Assembly: GCA_934141555.1 (NCBI GenBank) | Contig: CAKPCK010000018.1 | Location: 1 to 16,071 of the forward strand | Direction of reading: 5' to 3' | Length of the DNA stretch: 16,071 nt | Source of the DNA: an uncultured Clostridia bacterium | GTDB taxonomy: Bacteria > Bacillota > Clostridia > TANB77 > CAG-508 | In this document: positions 1 to 7,237 of the stretch, in pieces | How the letters are laid out: every line of letters begins with the position of its first letter | Numbering within the stretch: position 1 is the first letter of the stretch | Made by a program: the position numbers and the translations under genes | The notes under the pieces: generated by a model | Databases searched by the model: none | What the model saw: the letters and a program-made list of their open reading frames with translations, nothing else | What the model was told of the DNA's origin: nothing

Positions 1-1967
1 TTTGATGTATTTCCTGTATAATTTTCCATATTATCTCTATTTACATTTGGTGATGTGCTTGGTGATGAATCTCTATCTGTTACACTATTTCCATTTGAAT
101 CTTTTGCATCTGCTATCCATGCAACATTTGTTAATATTTTATTAACTTTAGTATCTGGTTCTTGTTTTACTATACATTTAAATGTTAGTGTTTCATAATC
201 TAATCCATCTGCTTCTGAATATGCTTTTAAACTATTTGCTGGTGTTACTATATTAAACACTATTGCATTTGCTGGAGCACCTGATGTTGATGCTGTTGGC
301 AATCCATTTGTTATTTTATATTGGTTTTTAGCATTTCCATCTTTTCCTATTGATGTTATTGTTTCTGGATTTTCAGGAGATACTATTAATCCTGTTGGCA
401 ATTGGTCAATAATTTTACTTGCATATCCATCAATATCTCCTTCATTATATATTGTTATTGAATATGTTACTACATCATTTTCTTTAACTTCAACTGGATC
501 TTTTCTGTGTTTATATGTTGCTGTTGTCCCTGTTTGTAATGTGCTTTCATCTATTCTTGGATTTCTTGCTGGTTGATCTAAATCTGTTAGTTTTCTACCA
601 TTTATTTCTATTATGTATTTACGTAATGCTAAGTCAAATTCTGTATATTCTGCTGTTAATTCTGTTTCTACTGTTTCTGGTGTTCTTGTTATTTCTACTA
701 ATGGTTGTTCACCATCTAATTTTATTTGTGAATCTGTTTCTGTTCCTTTTAACCATAGTGTTTTCTTTGTTCCAGAATTTGTTATATTAAGAGAAACTTT
801 TATTGTTTTTCCATTTGTTGATGAAACTTTTATATAAAATCCATCTGTATTTCCTATATAATCATTTATTGTTTTGTTTTGTTCATTTCCTTCTGAATCT
901 GAAATTTTATAATCTTTTATTTCATTTCCAGATTTGTCTGTAAGTTTTAATGTTATTTGTGAAGATGATGTATTTGTTCCATTTAATTTTATTGGTCCTA
1001 ATATATAATTTTCTCCAACTTTCTTTATTGCTATTTTGTATTTATTATCTGCAATTTCTGTTAATCCTTCTTTATTTATACTTACTGGTGTTTTTACTGT
1101 GTTATATTCACGTGCTCCTTCATTTGCAGCTTTTATTAAGCTTTTATATAATAAATCTGATTCTTTTTTTCTTCTTTCTTCATTATCTCTATAACTACCT
1201 ATACTTGCTTGTGTAGTCCAATCATCATCTGTTATTTTTAACCAAGAATTTGTTTCTGAATCTGTTTGGTTATATATTTTCCATCTATCAGATGGATTAT
1301 ATGTTATATCGTCATGAATTATATAATTTGTAAAGTACCATATTGCCATTTTTTGAATTGCTATTATGTCTTCATCTGTTAATGTATCTCCCATTGCAAC
1401 AGTATAAGTTGCATTAAATTTTTGTAAATATTCTTCTTTATTTGTTGTTCCTGGAATATATGCATTATCTAGTATCCATAAAAGTTGATTATATGCTCCT
1501 TTTTCAGAAGTTAGTAAATTCTTTATTACTGTATTACTATCACTTGTACTCTGGCTTGTACTTTCACTAAAATTTCCTAATTTTCTCAATATCTCTTCAC
1601 GTTGTTGTTCTAAATCATATGATAAGTTGTATTCTACTATATTTTTTTCATTTCCAGTAGTACTTACCCATGATGTTCCATATTCTGCTTTTATACAATA
1701 TAGATTTCTTGGGTTTGTTACTTTATCATTTACATTATTTGAATTATATTGATTAATCTCCCAAATATAATTTCCACCAGATTCTGTTGGATCATTTACC
1801 CCATAGCCTATATTTTTTCCATTAACATTTTTAGATTTACCTAAGTTAATATAGATTGGTTTTTCTGCAACTGCAGCAAAACTTCCAAATTGGCTTACTA
1901 ATAATCCAAAAATCATACTAAAAAATATAATAAATGCTATTACAAATTTTAACTTTTTCTTGTTCAT
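1..1967 (-). CDS. Large secreted surface protein, N-terminal part (thioester-like domain plus Ig/DUF11-like repeat), 3' end outside window
   Basis: The frame is open from ATG 1967 to the window edge (655 residues plus 2 bases). Residues 1-34 form a signal peptide: lysine-rich start (MNKKKLK), hydrophobic core about 8-26, then SFAAVA, so the product is exported. Residues 85-215 resemble the thioester domain of Gram-positive adhesins: C91 in NLYCIKAEYG, then LLWILDNAYIPG (162-173) and AIQKMAIWYFTN (203-214). Residues 440-620 look like an Ig-type/DUF11 repeat: EFDLALRKYI (443-452), VVTYSITIYNEGDIDGYA (499-516), DQLPTGL (521-527) and LTNVAWIAD (612-620). K450 and N614 are possible isopeptide partners (inference). 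A wall-anchor motif, if present, lies outside the window. The SD is GGAAAGG, and a promoter sits at 2025-2053. The gene diverges from the 2144 gene. Likely role: adhesion or host/surface contact; ligand unknown. Confidence 0.85.
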   Translation of the reverse strand, partial: MNKKKLKFVIAFIIFFSMIFGLLVSQFGSFAAVAEKPIYINLGKSKNVNGKNIGYGVNDPTESGGNYIWEINQYNSNNVNDKVTNPRNLYCIKAEYGTSWVSTTGNEKNIVEYNLSYDLEQQREEILRKLGNFSESTSQSTSDSNTVIKNLLTSEKGAYNQLLWILDNAYIPGTTNKEEYLQKFNATYTVAMGDTLTDEDIIAIQKMAIWYFTNYIIHDDITYNPSDRWKIYNQTDSETNSWLKITDDDWTTQASIGSYRDNEERRKKESDLLYKSLIKAANEGAREYNTVKTPVSINKEGLTEIADNKYKIAIKKVGENYILGPIKLNGTNTSSSQITLKLTDKSGNEIKDYKISDSEGNEQNKTINDYIGNTDGFYIKVSSTNGKTIKVSLNITNSGTKKTLWLKGTETDSQIKLDGEQPLVEITRTPETVETELTAEYTEFDLALRKYIIEINGRKLTDLDQPARNPRIDESTLQTGTTATYKHRKDPVEVKENDVVTYSITIYNEGDIDGYASKIIDQLPTGLIVSPENPETITSIGKDGNAKNQYKITNGLPTASTSGAPANAIVFNIVTPANSLKAYSEADGLDYETLTFKCIVKQEPDTKVNKILTNVAWIADAKDSNGNSVTDRDSSPSTSPNVNRDNMENYTGNTS

Positions 1968-2014
1968 TTTCTTTTTCCTTTCCACTTTTATAATTCATGT
2001 TTTTTCAACATTTA

Positions 2015-2030
2015 TACAACATATATTGTA
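2015..2030. promoter_or_regulatory. Palindromic 16-mer over the -10 box, possible operator
   Basis: TACAACATATATTGTA is an inverted repeat with 5-bp outer arms (TACAA/TTGTA) and a near-symmetric six-base centre. It covers the -10 hexamer and the presumed start point of the surface-protein promoter, where a repressor would act. In such AT-rich DNA short palindromes arise often by chance, so the role is only suggested. Confidence 0.3.
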
Positions 2031-2053
2031 CTATTTTCTTTTTTAAAAGTCAA
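2025..2053 (-). promoter_or_regulatory. Sigma-A-type promoter of the surface protein gene
   Basis: On the minus strand TTGACT (2053-2048), a 17-base spacer and TACAAT (2030-2025) stand about 55 bases upstream of the surface-protein ATG. Each hexamer differs from consensus at one base. A near-palindrome (2015-2030) overlaps the -10 box. Confidence 0.65.
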
Positions 2054-2070
2054 TTAAAAATATTTATTTT

Positions 2071-2100
2071 TTCACAATTGTTAAATATTACTCATATTAT
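2071..2100 (+). promoter_or_regulatory. Candidate promoter of the 2144-2993 gene pair
   Basis: TTCACA (2071-2076), an 18-base spacer and TATTAT (2095-2100) lie about 45 bases before the ATG at 2144. Each box has one mismatch to sigma-A consensus. It diverges from the promoter at 2025-2053, so the 176-base gap appears to serve both directions. Confidence 0.45.
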
Positions 2101-2143
2101 AGTTAATAAAACATATATTTTTTATTGATGGGAGTGTGATATT

Positions 2144-2605
2144 ATGGCTAATAATATGGATGATTTGCTTAATAATGTAAAAAATATGATTGATAGTGGG
2201 AATATTCCACCAGAAATTCAACAAATGATGAATAATATGAAAAATAATAATTCTAATGCTTCAAGTTCTGAAAACATGGATATTAATAATGTTTTAAGCC
2301 ATATTTCTCCTGAAATGATTAATAATCTAAGTTCTATGCTTAATTCGAATTCTTCTACTTCACAAAATAGTAATAATTCTAGCCAAAATAATCTAAACTT
2401 AGATATTAATACTATTATGAAAATGAAGTCTATTATGGAAAATATGAATAATAAAAATGATCCTAGAGCTAATTTATTGTATTCCTTAAAACCGTATTTA
2501 AGAGATAGTAAAAAAAATAAAGTAGATCAATATGTAAATATGTTAAATATTAGCAAAATTGCGGACATTATGAATAAACCTAATAATAACAATCAAAAGG
2601 ATTAA
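2144..2605 (+). CDS. Asn/Met-rich conserved hypothetical protein with C-terminal DPRxxLLxxLKPYL motif
   Basis: A 153-residue protein with no signal peptide or membrane span. Residues 1-100 are low complexity, rich in Asn, Ser and Met. The ordered-looking part is 106-130, with DPRANLLYSLKPYL followed by a Lys-rich stretch and VDQYVNML. I recall this type of motif at the C-terminus of uncharacterised proteins in spore-forming Clostridia, but I know of no proven function. GGGAG lies about 9 bases before the ATG. The next gene follows after 31 bases on the same strand, so the two are probably co-transcribed up to the terminator at 3019-3061. An amphipathic adaptor role is conceivable but unsupported. 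Confidence 0.7.
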   Translation: MANNMDDLLNNVKNMIDSGNIPPEIQQMMNNMKNNNSNASSSENMDINNVLSHISPEMINNLSSMLNSNSSTSQNSNNSSQNNLNLDINTIMKMKSIMENMNNKNDPRANLLYSLKPYLRDSKKNKVDQYVNMLNISKIADIMNKPNNNNQKD

Positions 2606-2636
2606 TTCTTTTATACACTTAGGGAGGAAAGGTTTT

Positions 2637-2993
2637 ATGCAAAATTTTTATAGAAATTCTTCACCTTTTTTTTACAATAGATTTTATAGAAATAATTTTA
2701 TTCCACAAACTCATAGGGCTTTTTCCCCTAATTATTCAGAAATTTCAAATTGTAATAATTTTCCAAAAGATCATTTAAATAATGTTGTTGATGATTCTAA
2801 CACTTCAAATAAAATTTCTCATAATTCTATAGAACAAAATCTTCCTCCAAATAAAGATTTTGTTTTAGATTTGTTTGGAATAAAATTATATTTTGATGAT
2901 GTTCTTATTTTAAGTTTATTATATTTTTTATATAAAGAAGATGTTAAAGATGAAGGTTTATTTCTTTCTTTAGTTTTATTACTTATTAGTTAA
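2637..2993 (+). CDS. Small hypothetical protein with conserved-looking hydrophobic C-terminus
   Basis: A 118-residue protein preceded by a strong ribosome binding site (AGGGAGGAAAGG, about 6 bases before ATG). The N-terminal 70 residues are polar and aromatic-rich, with many Asn, Phe, Tyr and Arg and no signal peptide. The C-terminal third holds LFGIKLYFDDVLILSLLYF (79-97), a polar break YKEDVKDEG (99-107) and a second hydrophobic run (108-117). That gives two short hydrophobic helices separated by charges, ending at the C-terminus. I recall small clostridial proteins with this tail but no known function. It follows the Asn/Met-rich gene by 31 bases, suggesting a joint role. A membrane- or coat-associated protein is possible. 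Confidence 0.7.
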   Translation: MQNFYRNSSPFFYNRFYRNNFIPQTHRAFSPNYSEISNCNNFPKDHLNNVVDDSNTSNKISHNSIEQNLPPNKDFVLDLFGIKLYFDDVLILSLLYFLYKEDVKDEGLFLSLVLLLIS

Positions 2994-3018
2994 GATGCGA
3001 AAAATTTTATTCTACACA

Positions 3019-3061
3019 AAAATAGAGGCTTGGATTTATAAATTATCCTTGCCTCTATTTT
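3019..3061. terminator. Bidirectional terminator between the 2637 gene and minC
   Basis: An 11-bp perfect stem pairs AAAATAGAGGC (3019-3029) with its reverse complement (3051-3061) around a 21-base loop. A- and T-rich flanks make it usable from both sides. It lies between convergent genes and closes both transcription units. Confidence 0.85.
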
Positions 3062-3063
3062 AT

Positions 3064-3678
3064 CTACCATTTTTCTATTTCTATTTTATCATTTTTTACA
3101 CATATATATGCTCTATTAACATTTAAATTTTCTGTTTTATCAATTTCTTTTACAATATTAGAAATTCTTACTTGTACAGCTTCTAAGTTTCCTGCTGTTA
3201 TTATAGCATCTTTATTTCCTTTTGCTCCTGCATGTGCTAATCCTCTTAAATTTCCTTGTACTATTATATTATCACCTGCAATAACTTCTGCTCCTGCATT
3301 AACATCACCTATAATTACAACAGTACCTTTTGCTTCAATTTTTTGGCCAGATCTTACAGAACCTCTTTGAAAAATAGTATCAGAATTTTCTATTTTTTCT
3401 TTATAACTTCTTATAATACTATGTAATCCTAAGCTTGTTGGAGTATCAAATACTATTTTTACATCTAAATATTTTTCTACAAGATCTTTTATATCTTGTA
3501 ATTCTTTTTCTGATAATATTCTTCCTGTAAATCTAATCGGTGTTTTTTCATCTTGATATAATCTTGTTAATTCTGCTATTTTTATCTTTAGTTCATCCAT
3601 GATTTCTTCTTCTGTTGCATTATCTTCAATTTTTACTAATGTTTCTTCTTTTTTTAAGTTTATGCTAATACAACTCAT
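3064..3678 (-). CDS. minC: Septum site-determining protein MinC
   Basis: MinC inhibits FtsZ assembly away from mid-cell, normally when recruited to the membrane by MinD. The chosen product is 204 residues, close to the usual family length. The C-terminal beta-helix domain is clear: RSGQKIEAKG (109-118), GDVNAGAEV (124-132) and GLAHAGAKGN (146-155). The N-terminal 100 residues are the more divergent FtsZ-inhibiting part. The frame extends to a TTG at 3693, but that codon overlaps the Shine-Dalgarno (GGAGG), which sits 8 bases before the ATG at 3678; I take the ATG. It is the last gene of the radC-mre operon, 28 bases after the PBP gene. minD and minE, often next in Firmicutes, are absent here. 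Confidence 0.92.
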   Translation of the reverse strand: MSCISINLKKEETLVKIEDNATEEEIMDELKIKIAELTRLYQDEKTPIRFTGRILSEKELQDIKDLVEKYLDVKIVFDTPTSLGLHSIIRSYKEKIENSDTIFQRGSVRSGQKIEAKGTVVIIGDVNAGAEVIAGDNIIVQGNLRGLAHAGAKGNKDAIITAGNLEAVQVRISNIVKEIDKTENLNVNRAYICVKNDKIEIEKW

Positions 3679-3706
3679 TAAACTTTCCTCCAAAATTTAC
3701 AACTTT

Positions 3707-5827
3707 TTATCTCATCTGTTCTGTATATGGTACAGCACTTAAGCTTTCACTTATTTCTTCTGTTTCATTCATTCCAAAATATTGTGTTAATACATCTCTT
3801 GCAACTTCTGCTGCGTAATTTCCGTGTCCACCATTTTCTATCATTACTGCTATAGCAACTTCTGGATTATCAAATGGTGCAAAACATACAAACCATGCAT
3901 TTACTATGTCACTTTGTGCTGTTTCAGCAGAACCTGTTTTTCCTGCTACTTCTACAATAAAGTTTTTAAATATATTATATGCTGTTCCTCCTGCTTCACT
4001 TGTTGCCATTCTCATTCCTTCTTTTGCTATTTCTATACTTTCTGCATTTATTTCTATTCCATCATCTTGATTTGTTATACCAAGTTTGTCATTTACGAAT
4101 TTTCTAATTTCTTCTTGTGATACTTCTGTTCCATCTGAATTTAAAATAGATTTAACTATTGTTGGTTGTACAACTGTTCCTCCATTAGCTATTGATGAAA
4201 TATATTTTGCAATTTGAATTGGTGTAAAACTATTATCACCTTGTCCTATTGCTGCACTTAATGTATCTCCTGGTCCCCAACCATCTTTTCTTTGAGCTAA
4301 TGTTCCTGTTTTTTCACTTGGTAATTCTATTCCTGTTAATTTTCCTAGTCCAAAATGTAAAGCATATCTTGCTATTGCATCAATTCCCATCCTATCTCCT
4401 GTTTCATAAAAGAAATAGTTACAAGAATGTTGAAGTGCTTGTGTTACATTTAAATATCCATGGCCTCTACGATAACTTGTATAATACCAACATTTTCTTG
4501 GTGGATAATATTTTGTATAAATTCCTGTATCATTAATTTTCTCTCTTGATGTTATTGCACCTGTTTCAAGTCCTGCAATTGCTGTTATCATTTTATATAC
4601 AGAACCTGGCTCATATGTTCCTTGTATTGCTTTATTTAATAATGGATGTGTTTCACTGTCATTCATATAATTCCATTTATCTGATTCTAATTTTCCTACA
4701 AACCATTGTGGATCATATGATGGGTAACTTGCCATTGCTAGAACTTCTCCTGTATTTACATTCATAACAACTGCTGCTCCACCTTTTGCATCATAGACTT
4801 GAGAAAATCCACCACTTCTAATTTTTTCTACACAATTTGCTAATGCCTCTTGTGTAACTGATTGTAATGTTGAATCTATTGTTAACATTATATTACTTCC
4901 TGCTACTGCTTCTTTTGTTACATTTTCACCTGTTATTGTTCCATCTACAGACATTTCTACTTGCTTTTGTCCACTTGTTCCTTTTAAATATTCTTCAAAC
5001 ATAGATTCTATTCCTGTTTTACCAATAATATCATCCATATCATATTTATCTTTTCTTTGTTGATATTCTTCATCACTTATTGTTCTTGTATATCCAATTA
5101 CATGTGCTGCTAATGCTCCATTATTATACACTCTTTCTGCAGTTGTATCTATACTTATTCCTGGAAATTCACCATTTCTTTCATTTATTTGTGCTACAAC
5201 AGTATCATTTACATCTTTTGATATTGTTATTGGCTTAGTTGCACTATATCCTGTTGTTGTAATTAAATATCTTATTGAAATTATTTTTCTTATATCTTCT
5301 ATATTGTCTGTTGAAATTTGATATTTAGATTTAAATTTATAAAATGCTTCTTCTGCTGTTGCATTTTCTGAAAGTTTATATTTCTTTTTCCATTTTTCTA
5401 ATGTATTATCAGATATTGTATATTCAAATGGTGATATCTTTATTGGAAAAGTATCAGAATATGTAGCTTGTTGTTCATTTAATAAGTTTACTAATTTTAA
5501 TATTGCTGTATTTAATTCTTCATCAGATACATTTGTTTTATATATTTCAACATTATTAACTGCTCTAATTCCTGCCAATTCTGTTCCAGATCTATCTAAA
5601 ATAGATCCTCTAACAGAATCTATTTTACTTATTCTTGAAAGTCTTGTATTTGATTGTTGTCTATAACTTTCACCATGTACTACTTGTAAGCTGAATAATT
5701 GAGCAATAAGAATTATCCCAATTGCATATACAAGTATTGTTATTATATTAAATCTAAAATTAACTTGCTTTACTCCCATTTCTTGTTCCCATGATGTGTC
5801 TCTGTCAAAGCTAATTCTCTTGTTCAA
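3707..5827 (-). CDS. mrdA: Class B penicillin-binding protein 2 (elongasome transpeptidase)
   Basis: A peptidoglycan D,D-transpeptidase that cross-links lateral wall material with RodA and MreBCD. The 706 residues hold a short cytoplasmic N-terminus, one membrane anchor (about 27-49), the pedestal region with VRGSILDRSG (72-81), and a transpeptidase domain from about 310. The three active-site motifs are intact: SVYK (S409-K412, nucleophile S409), SCN (468-470) and KTG (630-632). The start is TTG, supported by AAGGTG five bases upstream; no ATG lies nearby. It is 23 bases downstream of mreD and 28 upstream of minC. The mre context favours MrdA/PBP2 over FtsI or SpoVD, and no C-terminal PASTA domain is seen. 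The pedestal at 140-210 carries a Lys-rich stretch of uncertain role. Confidence 0.92.
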   Translation of the reverse strand: MNKRISFDRDTSWEQEMGVKQVNFRFNIITILVYAIGIILIAQLFSLQVVHGESYRQQSNTRLSRISKIDSVRGSILDRSGTELAGIRAVNNVEIYKTNVSDEELNTAILKLVNLLNEQQATYSDTFPIKISPFEYTISDNTLEKWKKKYKLSENATAEEAFYKFKSKYQISTDNIEDIRKIISIRYLITTTGYSATKPITISKDVNDTVVAQINERNGEFPGISIDTTAERVYNNGALAAHVIGYTRTISDEEYQQRKDKYDMDDIIGKTGIESMFEEYLKGTSGQKQVEMSVDGTITGENVTKEAVAGSNIMLTIDSTLQSVTQEALANCVEKIRSGGFSQVYDAKGGAAVVMNVNTGEVLAMASYPSYDPQWFVGKLESDKWNYMNDSETHPLLNKAIQGTYEPGSVYKMITAIAGLETGAITSREKINDTGIYTKYYPPRKCWYYTSYRRGHGYLNVTQALQHSCNYFFYETGDRMGIDAIARYALHFGLGKLTGIELPSEKTGTLAQRKDGWGPGDTLSAAIGQGDNSFTPIQIAKYISSIANGGTVVQPTIVKSILNSDGTEVSQEEIRKFVNDKLGITNQDDGIEINAESIEIAKEGMRMATSEAGGTAYNIFKNFIVEVAGKTGSAETAQSDIVNAWFVCFAPFDNPEVAIAVMIENGGHGNYAAEVARDVLTQYFGMNETEEISESLSAVPYTEQMR

Positions 5828-5850
5828 TTTTTCACCTTCTTTCTATTATA

Positions 5851-6384
5851 TTAAAAATATCTTGTTAAAATTTTGTCTCCTTTTATTTCACTTTCAACTT
5901 CATATCCAATATTTTTCATAAGTGGATATATAATTGTTATTATTAATATATTATATATTGTTTCAATTGCCAAAATTTTCAAAAACGGAATTATTTCTAC
6001 ACTAACTTGAAAAAATATTATTTGAAAAACATATAATAATGTTTCATATACAATAGTGCAAAATGCTCCTATTAATAAAATTACTATCCTACTATCTTTT
6101 GAAAAATTTTTATCAAAAGCTCCTCCTATAATTCCAACTACTGCTAAACATATTGAAGTTATTCCTATATTTTTTCCAATCCATAAATCTATAAAAATCC
6201 CATATATTATTCCATATATTATTCCTCTACTTCTTCCAATAAATAGTCCTATGAAAAGTACTAATATTATTACTATATTAGGTTTTACTCCTGCTATTGT
6301 GAAATTTACAAAAAATAAGGATTGTAACAAATAGATAAATATAAACACGAAAATTAAAGATATATATATTAATGCTTTTTTCAT
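5851..6384 (-). CDS. mreD: Rod shape-determining protein MreD
   Basis: A 177-residue integral membrane protein of the rod complex, about the usual MreD length. It has an N-terminal helix (about 5-27), a conserved-looking region around VKPNIVIILVLFIGLFIGR (33-51), then YGIIYGIFIDLWIG (57-70) and further helices to about 160. A short Lys/Glu-rich tail ends in LTRYF. MreD works with MreC and MreB to organise lateral wall synthesis. The ATG is preceded by a weak purine run (AGAGAG), weaker than its neighbours, so translation may depend partly on coupling to mreC, whose stop lies 19 bases upstream. Sequence identity is low, as usual for MreD, and the assignment leans on topology and position between mreC and the PBP gene. 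Confidence 0.88.
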   Translation of the reverse strand: MKKALIYISLIFVFIFIYLLQSLFFVNFTIAGVKPNIVIILVLFIGLFIGRSRGIIYGIIYGIFIDLWIGKNIGITSICLAVVGIIGGAFDKNFSKDSRIVILLIGAFCTIVYETLLYVFQIIFFQVSVEIIPFLKILAIETIYNILIITIIYPLMKNIGYEVESEIKGDKILTRYF

Positions 6385-6403
6385 GTATTAAAACTCTCTT
6401 TCA

Positions 6404-7219
6404 TTATTTTATTATTACAAGTACTGTTTCTAGTTTGTTAAAGTCTACGGCTGTTTCAATTACAGCATATGAATCAATTTTATTTGTTCCTATTTCAACT
6501 TTTTTTATTCTTCCAACATGTATTCCTTTTGTATAGATTCCTCCCATTCCTGATGTTTCTACACTGTCACCTTGGATTACATTTGAACCTATTTTTAAGT
6601 TTGTTGCTTTTAATGTTGATTCACTTTCTATTGTTCCTTTACATGTCATTACATCTCTTGTTGTACTTGCTAAGCAACTTGTAGAACTTGCACTATCTAC
6701 TATTGTTTGAATTTTTGCTGTTTTTGCTGTTGTTGATACAATATATCCTACAAGCCCTTCATTAGCAATAACTGTCATATTTTCTTTTACACCATTATCT
6801 GATCCTATATTTATTACTAATGTTTTTGAATAATTGCCTATATCTCTTGATATAATTGTTCCTGGAACAGTTGTATATTCTCCATATTTTTCAGCTAAAT
6901 TTAATTGTTGTTTTAACTGTTCATTTTCTGTTTTCATTACTTCAAATTCTCTTAAGCTTTTTTCAAGTTCACTATTTTTTTGTTTTAGTTCTTCATTTTC
7001 TGTTTTGAGTTCATTTACATTTTCAAAAAATTTGTCATTATTATTTATTTTATTTTTCAAATATGTTAAACCATTTTGAATTGGTACAATAACAACATTT
7101 GCAAAATTTTCAATTGTAGATATATTTTCCGTATTCTTATTTGTAAATACAACAAGTAATACTAATATAATTATTGTTATAATTACTCCTATTACTCCAC
7201 TTTTGCTATTTCTTTCCAT
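6404..7219 (-). CDS. mreC: Rod shape-determining protein MreC
   Basis: MreC is a bitopic membrane protein linking the MreB cytoskeleton to periplasm-side wall synthases. The product has a short basic N-terminus, one membrane helix (7-25), a coiled coil of Glu/Lys/Leu heptads (about 63-113) and two beta-barrel domains with GSDNGV (139-144), GLVGYI (155-160) and GMGGIYTKGI (224-233). The open frame extends to a TTG at 7234, but that codon lies against the AAAGGA ribosome binding site, which is spaced seven bases before the ATG at 7219. I therefore take 271 residues. It lies 18 bases after mreB and 19 before mreD, in the same operon. Confidence 0.93.
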   Translation of the reverse strand: MERNSKSGVIGVIITIIILVLLVVFTNKNTENISTIENFANVVIVPIQNGLTYLKNKINNNDKFFENVNELKTENEELKQKNSELEKSLREFEVMKTENEQLKQQLNLAEKYGEYTTVPGTIISRDIGNYSKTLVINIGSDNGVKENMTVIANEGLVGYIVSTTAKTAKIQTIVDSASSTSCLASTTRDVMTCKGTIESESTLKATNLKIGSNVIQGDSVETSGMGGIYTKGIHVGRIKKVEIGTNKIDSYAVIETAVDFNKLETVLVIIK

Positions 7220-7237
7220 ACAAATTCCTTTCAAAAA

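Noticed and set aside
515..1216. Three plus-strand open frames (515-790, 613-837, 950-1216) rich in Leu, Phe, Val and Ser
   Set aside because: They are antisense to the continuous surface-protein frame, have no ribosome binding sites and show the low-complexity composition of an inverted AT-rich gene.
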